Assembly (NCBI RefSeq): GCF_008710705.1
Contig: NZ_VYRZ01000002.1
Span: forward strand, 1 to 64,000
Source of the DNA: Microbacterium radiodurans
GTDB lineage: Bacteria; Actinomycetota; Actinomycetes; Actinomycetales; Microbacteriaceae
Length of the DNA: 64,000 nt
Direction of reading: 5' to 3'
In this document: piece by piece, positions 7,922 to 17,739 of the stretch
Position numbering within the stretch: position 1 is the first letter of the stretch
Layout of the letters: each line of letters opens with the position of its first letter
Program-made: the position numbers and the translations under genes
Notes under the pieces: model-generated
Told to the model about the DNA's origin: nothing
What the model saw: only the letters and a program-made list of their open reading frames with translations
Database searches by the model: none

Positions 7922-8656
7922 GTGGCACGCAAGGACTCGCAGAGTGCGGCCTACGTCGACAGCGTCAAGGTCGAGGTGGCCATTGCTCGGGTGCGGGCGG
8001 AGGTGGCGTCGTTGCATGCGGAGTTGGTGCGTTACGGCCTGGTGGTGTGGACGGGTGGGAACGTGTCGGGGCGGGTACCGGGGGCGGATCTGTTCGTGAT
8101 CAAGCCGTCGGGGGTGTCGTATGACGATCTGGCTCCGGAGAACATGATCCTGTGCGATCTGGACGGGGATGTCGTGGCGGGCACGCCGGGCAGTGATCGG
8201 TCGCCGTCGAGTGATACGGCCGCTCATGCGTATGTGTATCGGAACATGCCCGAGGTGGGTGGTGTGGTGCACACGCATTCGACGTATGCGGTGGCGTGGG
8301 CGGCGCGGGGTGAGGAGATCCCGTGCGTGATCACGGCGATGGCGGATGAGTTCGGGGGTCCGATCCCGGTGGGTCCGTTCGCGATCATCGGGGACGATTC
8401 GATCGGCCGGGGGATCGTGGAGACGCTGTCGGGTCATCGTTCCCGGGCGGTGCTGATGCAGAACCATGGGCCGTTCACGATCGGGTCCAGTGCGAAGGAT
8501 GCCGTGAAGGCTGCGGTGATGGTCGAGGACGTGGCCCGCACGGTGCATCTCGCGCGGGCGGCGGGGGAGTTGATCCCGATCCCGCAGGACGCGATCGACA
8601 AGCTGTACGACCGGTACCAGAACGTCTACGGACAGACCACCGACGACCGCCGGTAG
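7922..8656 (+). CDS. araD: L-ribulose-5-phosphate 4-epimerase-like class II aldolase (244 aa)
   Basis: A zinc enzyme of the class II aldolase/epimerase family, expected to convert L-ribulose 5-phosphate to D-xylulose 5-phosphate in arabinose catabolism. Visible motifs are TGGNVSGR (phosphate loop), KPSGV, the zinc histidines in VHTHSTYA, and MQNHGPF. Length fits AraD (about 230 aa). The GTG start has AAGGAG eight bases upstream. Oddly, after about the first 20 codons the codon style changes to G- and T-ending codons (TTG, AGT, GAT, TAT, CGG, GGT), unlike all neighbours, although the start region and the following gene look native. No araA or araB is in the window. Other class II aldolases (fuculose type) are possible. 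Confidence 0.85.
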   Translation: MARKDSQSAAYVDSVKVEVAIARVRAEVASLHAELVRYGLVVWTGGNVSGRVPGADLFVIKPSGVSYDDLAPENMILCDLDGDVVAGTPGSDRSPSSDTAAHAYVYRNMPEVGGVVHTHSTYAVAWAARGEEIPCVITAMADEFGGPIPVGPFAIIGDDSIGRGIVETLSGHRSRAVLMQNHGPFTIGSSAKDAVKAAVMVEDVARTVHLARAAGELIPIPQDAIDKLYDRYQNVYGQTTDDRR

Positions 8657-8670
8657 CCCCGCACCGGGGC
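8656..8670 (+). other. Small intercistronic stem-loop after araD
   Basis: GCCCCG-CAC-CGGGGC is a 6-bp stem with a three-base loop at the araD stop codon. It may help set the araD to chvE expression ratio. Weak evidence. Confidence 0.35.
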
Positions 8671-8719
8671 GCGGTCACAACTCCACCAGACAGTGATGTC
8701 ACGGGAAAGGACACACACA

Positions 8720-9850
8720 GTGAACAGCAAGAAGATCCTGTTCGCAGCGACCACCCTGGTCGTCGGCGCACTCGCCCTCTCGGGCTGCGCGGGCAGCGGC
8801 GGTGGCGGCGCGAGCGGCGGCGGCGAGGGCGACGGAGGCCTCATCGGCGTCGCCATGCCGACCAAGAGCTCCGAGCGCTGGATCCAGGACGGAGATGCCG
8901 TCAAGGCCGCGCTCGAGGACCAGGGGTACAGCGTCGACCTGCAGTACGCCGAGGACGACATCCCCACGCAGGTCTCGCAGATCGAGAACATGATCACCAA
9001 GGGCGCCGAGGCGCTCATCGTCGCCTCCATCGACGGCACGACGCTCACGCAGGTGCTCCAGGATGCCGCCGACGCCGACATCCCGGTGATCGCCTACGAC
9101 CGCCTCATCCGCGACTCCGAGAACGTCAACTACTACGCCTCGTTCGACAACTTCCTCGTCGGACAGCAGCAGGCGTGGTCGGTGCTCAACGGACTCGGCC
9201 TGACCGAGCTCGACGGCACCCCGATCGCTGACGCTCCTGCCGGACCGTTCAACATCGAGCTCTTCGCCGGTTCGCTCGACGACAACAACGCGTTCTTCTT
9301 CTTCAACGGAGCCATGGACGTCCTCCAGCCCTACATCGACGACGACACGCTCGTCGTGAAGTCGGGCCAGACCGACATCGAGCAGGTCGCGACCCTCCGC
9401 TGGGACGGCGAGACCGCGCAGAGCCGCATGGAGGACATCCTCACGGCGAACTACTCCGACGGCTCGCAGGTCGACGCGGTGCTCTCGCCCTACGACGGCA
9501 TCTCGCGCGGCATCATCTCCGCTCTCACCGACGCCGGCTACACCGTCGGTGCCGAGTGGCCGATCATCTCCGGCCAGGACGCCGAGATCGACTCGGTGAA
9601 GGCGATCAACCGCGGTGAGCAGTACGCGACCATCTTCAAGGACACGCGTGAGCTGGCCCAGGTCGCCGTCGACATGGCCGTCGCGCTGCTGAACGGCGAA
9701 GAGCCCGAGGTCAACAACACGACCGACTACGACAACGGCGTGAAGGTCGTGCCGTCGCAGCTGCTGCAGCCGGTCATCGTCGTCAAGGACAACATCACCG
9801 AGACGCTCGTCGACACCGGCTACTGGACCGAAGACGAGATCAACGGCTGA
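8720..9850 (+). CDS. chvE: Sugar-binding lipoprotein of a ChvE-type ABC importer (376 aa)
   Basis: The extracytoplasmic solute receptor of a multiple-monosaccharide importer. A lipoprotein signal ends in LALSGC (Cys about residue 23), followed by a Gly/Ser-rich linker and a two-lobed sugar-binding fold. The segments [31 protein letters not shown] and [11 protein letters not shown] are characteristic of ChvE/XylF-type proteins, which in Agrobacterium bind arabinose, galactose, glucose and xylose. The GTG at 8720 is chosen because GGAAAGG lies nine bases upstream and it directly precedes the charged signal-peptide start; an ATG at 8693 lacks a site. It lies between araD and gguA, suggesting arabinose as one ligand. 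Confidence 0.92.
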   Translation: MNSKKILFAATTLVVGALALSGCAGSGGGGASGGGEGDGGLIGVAMPTKSSERWIQDGDAVKAALEDQGYSVDLQYAEDDIPTQVSQIENMITKGAEALIVASIDGTTLTQVLQDAADADIPVIAYDRLIRDSENVNYYASFDNFLVGQQQAWSVLNGLGLTELDGTPIADAPAGPFNIELFAGSLDDNNAFFFFNGAMDVLQPYIDDDTLVVKSGQTDIEQVATLRWDGETAQSRMEDILTANYSDGSQVDAVLSPYDGISRGIISALTDAGYTVGAEWPIISGQDAEIDSVKAINRGEQYATIFKDTRELAQVAVDMAVALLNGEEPEVNNTTDYDNGVKVVPSQLLQPVIVVKDNITETLVDTGYWTEDEING

Positions 9851-9860
9851 CGTCCATCCC

Positions 9861-9902
9861 GGCCCCGGACGGGCGGCGCACGAGCGTCGTCCGCCCGGGG
9901 CC
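9861..9902 (+). other. Intercistronic hairpin between chvE and gguA
   Basis: GGCCCC (9861-9866) pairs with GGGGCC (9897-9902), and GGGCGG (9871-9876) pairs with CCGCCC (9891-9896), leaving a four-base bulge and a 14-base loop. A GC-rich hairpin just after a binding-protein gene is known in other ABC operons to protect the upstream message or attenuate downstream genes, so that receptor exceeds membrane components. Confidence 0.6.
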
Positions 9903-9920
9903 CTCCCAAGGAGAACCTCC

Positions 9921-11450
9921 ATGACCGAACCCATCCTCGAGATGCGGGGCATCACCAAGACCTTCCCCGGGGTGAAAGCCCTCTCGAACGTCAACCTCGC
10001 CGTCGAACGCGGCGAGATCCACGCGATCTGCGGAGAGAACGGCGCCGGCAAGTCGACGCTCATGAAGGTCCTCTCCGGCGTCTACCCCCACGGCACCTAC
10101 GACGGCGAGATCGTCTACGCGGGCGAGACGGTCGAGTTCAAGAACCTCCGCGACAGCGAGGCGCGCGGCATCGTCATCATCCACCAGGAGCTGGCGCTCA
10201 GCCCGTACCTGTCGATCGCCGAGAACATCTTCCTCAACAACGAGCGGCGCGGCGCGGGCGGGCTCATCGACTGGAACAAGACCAACTTCGCGGCCGCCGA
10301 TCTGCTGCGGCGGGTCGGCCTGCGCGAGAACCCGACCACGAAGGTCAACCAGATCGGCGTGGGAAAGCAGCAGCTCGTCGAGATCGCCAAGGCCCTCTCG
10401 AAGGAGGTCAAGCTCCTCATCCTCGACGAGCCGACCGCGGCGCTCAACGACGAGGACTCCGATCACCTGCTCGATCTCATCCTGAGCCTGCGCGAAGAGG
10501 GCATCACCTCGATCATCATCAGTCACAAGCTGAACGAGATCAAGAAGGTCGCCGATACCGTCACCGTGATCCGCGACGGCAAGACGATCGAGACGATCGC
10601 CAAGACCGACGTGACCGAGGACCGCATCATCAAGGACATGGTCGGCCGGGATCTCGAGCACCGCTACCCCGACCACGAGCCGCAGATCGGCGAAGAGCTT
10701 CTGCGCGTCGAGAACTGGACCGCTCATCACCCGCAGGATCCGACGCGCGTCGTCGTCGACGACGTCTCGCTGACGGTCCGCGCCGGCGAGATCGTCGGGA
10801 TCGCCGGCCTCATGGGCGCCGGGCGCACCGAGTTCGCGATGAGCCTGTTCGGGCGCAGCTACGGCACCCGCATCACCGGCAAGGTGTTCATGCGCGGCAA
10901 GGAGATCCGCACCCGCACGGTGTCGGAGGCGATCGAGAACGGCCTGGCCTACGCGACGGAGGACCGCAAGACGTACGGTCTGAACCTCATCGAGGACATC
11001 AAGCGCAACATCTCGATGGCGTCCCTGCGCAAGCTCGAGAAGGCCGGCCTCGTCAACGACAACGAGGAGTTCGCCGTCGCCAACCAGTACCGCAAGAGCA
11101 TGAACATCAAGGCCCCGAACGTGCTGGCGAAGACGGGGAAGCTCTCGGGCGGCAACCAGCAGAAGGTCGTGCTGTCGAAGTGGATCTACTCCGATCCCGA
11201 CGTGCTCATCCTCGATGAGCCCACCCGCGGCATCGACGTGGGCGCCAAGTACGAGATTTACACCATCATCAACAAGCTCGCGGCATCCGGGAAGGGCGTC
11301 ATCGTCATCTCCTCGGAGCTGCCGGAGCTGCTCGGCATCTCGGACCGCGTGTACGCCCTCTCGGAGGGGCGCATCACGGGCGAGATGCCCATCGCCGACG
11401 CGACACCCGAGTCGGTCCTCAAACTCATGACCATGGAGAAGCCCCGCTGA
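9921..11450 (+). CDS. gguA: Sugar ABC transporter ATPase, tandem-domain GguA/MmsA type (509 aa)
   Basis: The ATPase of the ChvE-linked sugar importer, with two fused nucleotide-binding domains. The first (about 1-245) has Walker [13 protein letters not shown], the signature-like [15 protein letters not shown] and Walker [12 protein letters not shown]. The second (about 255-505) lacks a canonical Walker A lysine region ([15 protein letters not shown]), as usual in this family, but has [14 protein letters not shown] and [16 protein letters not shown]. The ATG has AAGGAG seven bases upstream. Length agrees with GguA, RbsA and XylG. It is followed after 20 bases by the permease. Confidence 0.94.
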   Translation: MTEPILEMRGITKTFPGVKALSNVNLAVERGEIHAICGENGAGKSTLMKVLSGVYPHGTYDGEIVYAGETVEFKNLRDSEARGIVIIHQELALSPYLSIAENIFLNNERRGAGGLIDWNKTNFAAADLLRRVGLRENPTTKVNQIGVGKQQLVEIAKALSKEVKLLILDEPTAALNDEDSDHLLDLILSLREEGITSIIISHKLNEIKKVADTVTVIRDGKTIETIAKTDVTEDRIIKDMVGRDLEHRYPDHEPQIGEELLRVENWTAHHPQDPTRVVVDDVSLTVRAGEIVGIAGLMGAGRTEFAMSLFGRSYGTRITGKVFMRGKEIRTRTVSEAIENGLAYATEDRKTYGLNLIEDIKRNISMASLRKLEKAGLVNDNEEFAVANQYRKSMNIKAPNVLAKTGKLSGGNQQKVVLSKWIYSDPDVLILDEPTRGIDVGAKYEIYTIINKLAASGKGVIVISSELPELLGISDRVYALSEGRITGEMPIADATPESVLKLMTMEKPR

Positions 11451-11470
11451 GGGCTGCAGGAGACACGATC

Positions 11471-12706
11471 ATGTCGCAGAACACTCTCGCGCCAGACAAC
11501 ACCGCCGCCGGCGGCGGCCTGAACCCGACCGAGAACCGCTTCACGCGGTGGCTCGGACACATCCTCGCCGACCTCGGCAAGAACGGCATCTTCATCGCGC
11601 TGATCGCGGTGGTGGCGCTGTTCGCCGTCCTCACCAACGGCATCCTGCTGCGCCCGCAGAACCTGTCGAACCTCGTCGTGCAGAACGGCTACATCCTCGT
11701 TCTCGCGATCGGCATGGTGATGATCATCATCGCGGGCCACATCGACCTCTCGGTCGGCTCGGTCGCCGCGTTCATCGGCGCCGTGTCCGGTGTCTTCGCC
11801 GTGCAGATGGGGATGCCGTGGTGGCTCTCGATCACCCTCTCCCTGCTCATCGGAGCTCTGGTGGGCGCCTGGCAGGGATTCTGGGTCGCCTACGTCGGCA
11901 TACCCGCGTTCATCGTGACCCTCGCGGGCATGCTGATCTTCCGCGGACTCGCGCTCGTCGTGCTCGGCAACGCCAACATCGGGTCGTTCCCGACGGAGTA
12001 CCGCGCCCTCGGCAACGGCTTCCTCTCGGGCATCTTCGGCGAGTCGGACCCCGACCTGTTCACGCTCCTCATCGGTGCCGTCGCGATCGTCGCGCTGGTC
12101 GTGCAGCAGTCGCGCACCCGCGCCGGCCGCCAGAAGTACTCGCAGGACGTCGAGCCGCTCGTCTGGTTCGTCGCCAAGCTCGCGCTCATCGCGCTCGTCA
12201 TCGGCTGGTTCACGTGGGCGCTCGCCTCGTACAAGGGCATCCCGGTGACGCTCATCGTCCTGGCGGTGCTGGTCCTGGTCTACGGCGTCGTCATGAACCG
12301 CACCGTGTTCGGGCGGCACATCTATGCGATCGGCGGAAACCGTCACGCCGCCGAGCTGTCGGGCATCAAGACGCGCCGCGCGGACTTCTGGCTCTTCGTG
12401 AACATGGGCGTGCTCGCCGCTCTCGCGGGTCTCATCTTCACGGCCCGACTGAACCTCGCCGGTCCCAAGGCCGGTGACGGCTTCGAGCTCGAGGCCATCT
12501 CCGCGGCGTTCATCGGCGGCGCGGCGGTGCAGGGCGGCGTCGGTACGATCGGCGGCGCGATCATCGGCGGTCTCATCATCGGTGTGCTCAACAACGGCAT
12601 GTCGATCATGGGCATCGGCATCGAGTGGCAGCAGGCCGTGAAGGGCCTCGTGCTGCTGCTCGCCGTCGCCTTCGACGTCTACAACAAGCGACGCTCGGGC
12701 AACTGA
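11471..12706 (+). CDS. gguB: Sugar ABC transporter permease, GguB/MmsB type (411 aa)
   Basis: The membrane subunit of the monosaccharide importer. It has a cytoplasmic N-terminus of about 40 residues followed by about ten hydrophobic helices, beginning with NGIFIALIAVVALFAVLTNG. GHIDLSVGSVAAFIGAV is the conserved family segment, and ISAAFIGGAAVQGGVGT is the coupling region for the ATPase. At 411 residues it is longer than RbsC (about 320) and typical of GguB/MmsB, with an added helix-containing insertion around 170-250. GGAG lies eight bases before the ATG. Last gene of the operon; a strong hairpin follows. Confidence 0.93.
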   Translation: MSQNTLAPDNTAAGGGLNPTENRFTRWLGHILADLGKNGIFIALIAVVALFAVLTNGILLRPQNLSNLVVQNGYILVLAIGMVMIIIAGHIDLSVGSVAAFIGAVSGVFAVQMGMPWWLSITLSLLIGALVGAWQGFWVAYVGIPAFIVTLAGMLIFRGLALVVLGNANIGSFPTEYRALGNGFLSGIFGESDPDLFTLLIGAVAIVALVVQQSRTRAGRQKYSQDVEPLVWFVAKLALIALVIGWFTWALASYKGIPVTLIVLAVLVLVYGVVMNRTVFGRHIYAIGGNRHAAELSGIKTRRADFWLFVNMGVLAALAGLIFTARLNLAGPKAGDGFELEAISAAFIGGAAVQGGVGTIGGAIIGGLIIGVLNNGMSIMGIGIEWQQAVKGLVLLLAVAFDVYNKRRSGN

Positions 12707-12720
12707 CCCCGCACGAACAG

Positions 12721-12775
12721 AAGGTGGCGCTCACGCCGGGTATCCCTCGCAGGATGCCGGCGGGAGCGCCACCTT
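12721..12775. terminator. Large hairpin between convergent gguB and quinone-oxidoreductase genes
   Basis: AAGGTGGCGCT (12721-12731) and AGCGCCACCTT (12765-12775) form a perfect 11-bp outer stem. Inside, GGTATCC and GGATGCC form a second 7-bp stem with one G-T pair. The outer arms begin with AA and end with TT, so each strand ends weakly U-rich. Position between two stop codons makes a bidirectional terminator likely. Confidence 0.75.
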
Positions 12776-12798
12776 CGTCGGTGGGGGAGATCGGAGGA

Positions 12799-13740
12799 TC
12801 AGGGGAGCAGGGTGATCTTGCCGGGGGTGCCGGCTGCCACGAGACGGTGCGCCTCGGCGGCGTCGGCGAGAGGCAGTTCGGGGCCGAGCTCGACCGAGAA
12901 CGCGCCGGCCGACAGCAGGGCGACGACCACGGGGATCGCCTCCGCCCGCCAGGCCACCTGCTGCTCGGTGAGCGGTTCGGGGCTGCCGCCGGAGTAGGCC
13001 TGGATGCCCAGGCCCGCGGCATCCGCGCCCCGGACGATCGTCGCGATCCGCGAGCGATCGGCGACGAGATCGAGCGAGGACTGCAGCGCCTCGTCGGTGC
13101 CGGCGCAGTCCAACGCGACGGTGACGCCCTGCGGTGCGGCGGCCCGGATGCGGTCGGTCACGCCGTCGCCGTACTCGACCGGCATCGCTCCGAGCGATCG
13201 GATGCGCTCGGCGCGGGCTGCGCTCGCGGTCGCGACGACCGCCGCGCCCCGAAGCCGGGCGAACTGGATCGCGGCCTGACCCACCGATCCCGAACCGCCG
13301 TGCACGACCAGGGTGTCGGCGGGGCCGACATCGAGCGACCGGAGCGACTGGTAGGCCGTCGCGACCGGGATGCCGAGCGCTGCGCCGATGGCCGGCGAGA
13401 CCGTCGCGGGCAGCGGGGCGAGGTTCGCCGCGGCCACGACGATGTCGGTCGCGTACACGCCGCTCGCGCCGAAGACGACGACGGCGTCCCCGACGCGGAA
13501 TCCCTCGACACCGTCGCCGACGGCCGTCACGACGCCCGCGCCGTCGTTGCCGAGGCGGCGCGGCTTCGCGATCGTCGCCGACGGACGGATGCCGGCGCGC
13601 AGCTTGTGATCGATCGGGTTGACACCCACCGCGGTCACCTGGACGGCGACCTGACCGGCGCCGGGTGGGTCGAGCGCGATCTCGTCGAGGCTGAGCACCT
13701 CGGGTCCGCCGAACTGGGAGTACGTCACTGCGTAGGCCAT
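12799..13740 (-). CDS. Zinc-free MDR-family NADP-dependent quinone oxidoreductase (313 aa)
   Basis: A medium-chain dehydrogenase/reductase of the quinone-oxidoreductase (Qor) branch. An N-terminal GroES-like domain (about 25-115) has GQVAVQVTAVGVNPIDHKLRAG but lacks the catalytic zinc cysteine and histidine. The Rossmann domain carries VHGGSGSVGQAAIQFARLRGA, the AxxGxxG-type NADPH motif of the family. Length is usual. It probably reduces quinones or enals; the substrate is unknown. The ATG at 13740 follows a minus-strand TAGCGT (13753-13748) by seven bases with no ribosome-binding site, again suggesting a leaderless message. Confidence 0.9.
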   Translation of the reverse strand: MAYAVTYSQFGGPEVLSLDEIALDPPGAGQVAVQVTAVGVNPIDHKLRAGIRPSATIAKPRRLGNDGAGVVTAVGDGVEGFRVGDAVVVFGASGVYATDIVVAAANLAPLPATVSPAIGAALGIPVATAYQSLRSLDVGPADTLVVHGGSGSVGQAAIQFARLRGAAVVATASAARAERIRSLGAMPVEYGDGVTDRIRAAAPQGVTVALDCAGTDEALQSSLDLVADRSRIATIVRGADAAGLGIQAYSGGSPEPLTEQQVAWRAEAIPVVVALLSAGAFSVELGPELPLADAAEAHRLVAAGTPGKITLLP

Positions 13741-13747
13741 GGTGCCC

Positions 13748-13753
13748 ACGCTA
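13748..13753 (-). promoter_or_regulatory. -10 element (TAGCGT) of the quinone-oxidoreductase gene
   Basis: Minus-strand TAGCGT is seven bases before the ATG at 13740. It lies in the 20-base gap after hrpA, so the gene appears separately promoted. Confidence 0.4.
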
Positions 13754-13760
13754 CGGCGTC

Positions 13761-16700
13761 TCACTCCTTGCCGGCCAACGCTTTCGTCACACGCTGGAGG
13801 GAAACCGCCTCCGCCGTCCCGAGACGCTGCGCGAAGAGGCTGACGCGGTACTCCTCGAGCAGCCAGCGGGCACGGACGAGGTGCGCCGGAGCGTCCGTGT
13901 CGAGCGGAACGGTGCCACCGGCTTCGGCGTAGAGCGCGGCCGCGCGCTCGAACTCGCTCAGTCGCTGCCGGTCGCGGCCGGGGTTGTCGGCGAGGGTCCG
14001 CACGCGTTCGAGCGCCCCCTGCAGGTAGCGGGGCAGGTGCACGAGGCGCGCGATGCCGGTGCGCGAGAGGAAGTCGGGATGCACGAGGCCCGCGAGCTGC
14101 TGTTTCACATCGCCCAGGGCGGCCAGCAGCACCATGGAGTTCTCGGCTCGGATCGCCCGCTCGACCTCGCGCTGCAGCGTCAGGATGCGAGCGGCGAGCG
14201 AGACCGTCCGGAACAGCTCGTCGACCACCCCCGAAGAGAACGCATCGCGTGCGGCGACGAAGTCCGCCGGCGTGCGGACAGGACGTCCGATGCGAGCGAG
14301 GACGGCATCGGCGACGGCGGTGCGGGCGTCCTCGATGAGCGCCTTGGCGGACGAGTACGGCGACGCCGCGAGCGCGAGCTTCTCGGGTGCGGTGAGGTGC
14401 TCGAGCACGTACGCCGACGGCGAGGGCACGGCCAGGAGGAGGAGGCGGCGCACCCCGCCGTGCGTCAGCCTCGCTGCGCGCTCGGGGGTCGCCTCGATCC
14501 GCAGAGTCACCGAGGTCCGGTCGTCCACGAGGGCCGGGTAACCCCGGACGACGCCGCCGGCGACCCGCGTGTCGACGACGTCCGGCAGGTCGCCGAAGGA
14601 CCACGCGGTCAGGCCCGACTGCTCGGCGACGGCACCGGGCGCGCCCTCGTCCACGGCGGGGTCCCGGCCGGGTCCGCTCGGCACGTCAGCGGCGGCGCGG
14701 CGCCCCGGGCCCGGCGCCGCCTTCGCGAGCGATCGGGCGACGGACGCCCGGCTGCGACCGGCGAGACGCTCCTGCAGTTCGGTCAGATCGCGCGAGGAGC
14801 CGAGGGCGCGCCCGCGTTCGTCGACGGCGCGGAACGACACGGACAGGTGAGCGGGGACGCGCTCGAGATCGAAGTCGTCGGCCGAGACGCGCTGGTTCGC
14901 GACGCGCTGGATGCGGGCCGCCAGGGCCTCGCGCAGGGTCTGTCTCGGCAGCCCGTCGTGGGACTCGGGGCCCTCGGCGGCGAGCTCGTCCGCGAAGCGG
15001 GTCGCCCAGTCGGCGGCGGGGACGACGTGCCGGCGGATGACCTTCGGCAGCGCGCGCAGCAGACCCGCGATCAGCTCGTCGCGCAGGCCCGGCACCTGCC
15101 AGTCGAAACCGTCGGTCCGCACCGACGCGAGCAGGGCCAGCGGGACGACGACGCTCACGCCGTCGTCGGGTGAGCCCGGTTCGAAGCGGTAGGCCAGCGA
15201 GAGGACCTGGTCGCCCTGCCGCCAGCGGGCCGGGAAGGCCCGTTCATCTGTGCGGGCGGCGTCGCCGGCGAGATCCGCCTCGGTCATGTCGAGCAGGCGC
15301 GGCGTGCGGGCGGCGGCCTCGCGCCACCAGGTCTCGAAGGAGCGGACGTCGAAGACGTCGCGGGGGATGCGCGCGTCGTAGAAGGCGTACACGGCCTCGT
15401 CGCCCACGAGGATGTCGCGGCGCCGCTCGCGTTCCTCGATCTTCTCGAGCCGGCGGCGCAGTTCGAGGTTCCGACGCTCGAACGCCGACAGACGCTTGTC
15501 GAGATGCGAGACATTCCACTCGCCCTCCACGAGAGCATGGCGCAGGAACATCTCGCGGGCCTGCTCGCGGTCGTGACGTGCCAGCTGCACGCGGCGACGC
15601 GGCACGATCTCGACCCCGAAGAGGGTGACCTTCTCGGCGGCGACGGCGGCCCCGGCATCCTTCGACCAGTGCGGGTCGCTCAGCGAGCGGTGCGCGAGAT
15701 CGCCGGCGAGATCCTCGGCCCACGCGGGGTCGACGGCCGCGACGGTGCGCGCGTACAGCCGTGACGTCTCGACGAGCTCCGCAGCCATGACGGCATCGGG
15801 AGTCGCCTTGCGCAGAGCCGACCCGGGGAAGATCGCGAAACGCGCGCCGCGCGCGCCACGGAATTCGGCGCGGGGGCGCTGCGGCTTGCCGCCCGCGGCG
15901 CGCCCGCCGCCGCCCTTCTCGCGCGTGTCGAGGATGCCGATCTGCGACAGCAGGCCGGCGAGGATCGCGCGGTGCACGCGATCCGGATCGGCTGCCGCCG
16001 CGCTCTCGGAGGTGCTCGCGGGCTCGTCGCGCCGCGATCCGCGCCGTCCGCCCGATCGCGCGAGCGTCGAGAGCTGCCGGTGCACGTCGAACCACTCCCG
16101 CACCCGGACGTAGTTCAGGAACTCCGCGCGGCAGGCGCGGCGGAAGGCGCTCGAGCCGAGCTCGCGCTGCTGGTCCTGCAGGTGGTTCCAGAGGTTCAGA
16201 AGCGTCAGGAAGTCGCTCGTGGGGTCCGCGAACCGCGCGTGCATCCGGTCGGCGGCCTCGCGCTGCTCCTCCGGCCGCTCGCGGACGTCCTGGATCGACA
16301 TGCCGGCGACGATCGCCAGGACGTCGCGCGTGACGCCGCTCGTCCGCGCCTCGACGAGCATGCGTGCGAAACGCGGGTCGATGGGGAGCCGCGAGATGTC
16401 GCGCCCGATGTCGGTCAGCCGCCACCCCGACGCGCCGTCGCGGCGCACCGCCCGCAGCTCGACGAGCAGATCGAAGGCCGCCTTCACGCCGCGCGAGTCG
16501 GGCGGTGTCAGGAAGGGGAAGTCGCCGATGTCGCCGAAGCCCAGCGCGAGCATCTGCAGGACGACCGACGCGAGGCTCGTCCGAAGGATCTCGGGTTCGG
16601 TGAACTCCGGCCGGGCGAGGAAGTCGTCCTCCGCGTACAGCCGGACGGCGATACCGGGCGAGGTGCGTCCGGCCCGCCCGGCGCGCTGCTGCGCGGAGGC

Positions 16701-17711
16701 CTGCGAGATCGCCTCGATGGGCAGGCGCTGGATCTTCGAGCGGTTGCTGTACCGCGAGATGCGCGCCGTGCCGACGTCGACGACGTAGCGGATGCCGGGC
16801 ACCGTCAGGCTGGTCTCGGCGACGTTCGTCGCGAGGATGACGCGTCGGCGCACCCCGGCGACGGCGGACGGCTCGAACACGCGGTGCTGCTCTGCCGCCG
16901 AGAGGCGGCCGAACAGCGGCAGCACCTCGGTCGGGCGCGCGTCCTTCGCGTAGGCGCCGCGGACGGCGTCCATCGCGTCACGGATCTCGGCCTCGCCGGG
17001 GAGGAAGACGAGCACGTCGCCGTCGCTCTCGCGGTCGAGCTCGCGCAGCGCGGCGACGAGACCGTCGACGTCGTCCTCGCCGCTGTCGTCCGCGCTGTCG
17101 CCCTCGTGCGGGCGGTACCGGACCTCGACGGGATAGGTGCGTCCGGAGACCTCGATGATCGGGGCGGGGGCGCCGGCGGCATCCGCGAAGTGCGCGGCGA
17201 AGCTCTCGGGATCGATCGTGGCCGAGGTGACGATGACTTTCAGATCGGGTCGCTCGGGCAGGATGCGACGCAGGTATCCGAGGAGGAAGTCGATGTTCAG
17301 CGAGCGCTCGTGGGCCTCGTCGATGATGATCGTGTCGTAGCGGCGGAGCAGCCGGTCGCGATGGATCTCATTGAGCAGGATGCCGTCGGTCACCAGGGCG
17401 ACGCGCGTGTCGGCGGAGACCTGGTCGGTGAAACGGACCTTGTACCCGACGGCGCCGCCGAGCGGCACCTCCATCTCGGCCGCGATGCGCTCGGCCACGG
17501 TGCGCGCCGCGATGCGCCGGGGCTGCGTGTGCGCGATGCTCGTGCGGCCGAGCTCGAGACAGATCTTCGGCAGCTGCGTCGTCTTGCCCGAGCCGGTCGC
17601 GCCGGCGACGATGACGACCTGGTGCGCCTCGATGGCGCGCGCGATCTCGGCGCGGGCAGCGCTGACGGGCAGCTCCGGCGGGAACGAGATCACGGGGGCA
17701 GTCGAGGACAC
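13761..17711 (-). CDS. hrpA: ATP-dependent RNA helicase HrpA, DEAH-box (1316 aa)
   Basis: A large DEAH/RHA-type 3'-to-5' RNA helicase. In order: Walker A GATGSGKTTQ (about 37-46), motif Ia TQPRRIAARTVA, Walker B IIIDEAHERS, SAT motif VTSATID, helicase C motifs ATNVAETSLTVPGIRYV and QRAGRAGR (about 345), then the helicase-associated HA2/OB region, and a long C-terminal DUF3418 domain (about 740-1310) that defines HrpA rather than HrpB. Length matches E. coli HrpA (1300 aa). The GTG start has GGAGGG eight bases upstream. The role in bacteria is linked to mRNA processing and ribosome rescue. Single gene. Confidence 0.96.
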   Translation of the reverse strand: MSSTAPVISFPPELPVSAARAEIARAIEAHQVVIVAGATGSGKTTQLPKICLELGRTSIAHTQPRRIAARTVAERIAAEMEVPLGGAVGYKVRFTDQVSADTRVALVTDGILLNEIHRDRLLRRYDTIIIDEAHERSLNIDFLLGYLRRILPERPDLKVIVTSATIDPESFAAHFADAAGAPAPIIEVSGRTYPVEVRYRPHEGDSADDSGEDDVDGLVAALRELDRESDGDVLVFLPGEAEIRDAMDAVRGAYAKDARPTEVLPLFGRLSAAEQHRVFEPSAVAGVRRRVILATNVAETSLTVPGIRYVVDVGTARISRYSNRSKIQRLPIEAISQASAQQRAGRAGRTSPGIAVRLYAEDDFLARPEFTEPEILRTSLASVVLQMLALGFGDIGDFPFLTPPDSRGVKAAFDLLVELRAVRRDGASGWRLTDIGRDISRLPIDPRFARMLVEARTSGVTRDVLAIVAGMSIQDVRERPEEQREAADRMHARFADPTSDFLTLLNLWNHLQDQQRELGSSAFRRACRAEFLNYVRVREWFDVHRQLSTLARSGGRRGSRRDEPASTSESAAAADPDRVHRAILAGLLSQIGILDTREKGGGGRAAGGKPQRPRAEFRGARGARFAIFPGSALRKATPDAVMAAELVETSRLYARTVAAVDPAWAEDLAGDLAHRSLSDPHWSKDAGAAVAAEKVTLFGVEIVPRRRVQLARHDREQAREMFLRHALVEGEWNVSHLDKRLSAFERRNLELRRRLEKIEERERRRDILVGDEAVYAFYDARIPRDVFDVRSFETWWREAAARTPRLLDMTEADLAGDAARTDERAFPARWRQGDQVLSLAYRFEPGSPDDGVSVVVPLALLASVRTDGFDWQVPGLRDELIAGLLRALPKVIRRHVVPAADWATRFADELAAEGPESHDGLPRQTLREALAARIQRVANQRVSADDFDLERVPAHLSVSFRAVDERGRALGSSRDLTELQERLAGRSRASVARSLAKAAPGPGRRAAADVPSGPGRDPAVDEGAPGAVAEQSGLTAWSFGDLPDVVDTRVAGGVVRGYPALVDDRTSVTLRIEATPERAARLTHGGVRRLLLLAVPSPSAYVLEHLTAPEKLALAASPYSSAKALIEDARTAVADAVLARIGRPVRTPADFVAARDAFSSGVVDELFRTVSLAARILTLQREVERAIRAENSMVLLAALGDVKQQLAGLVHPDFLSRTGIARLVHLPRYLQGALERVRTLADNPGRDRQRLSEFERAAALYAEAGGTVPLDTDAPAHLVRARWLLEEYRVSLFAQRLGTAEAVSLQRVTKALAGKE

Positions 17712-17739
17712 AGCCCTCCATCGTACGACGTCGGGGAGG

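Noticed and set aside
8693..8719. Upstream ATG start for chvE
   Set aside because: It lacks a ribosome-binding site and would put ten extra residues before the lipoprotein signal; GTG 8720 has GGAAAGG at nine bases.
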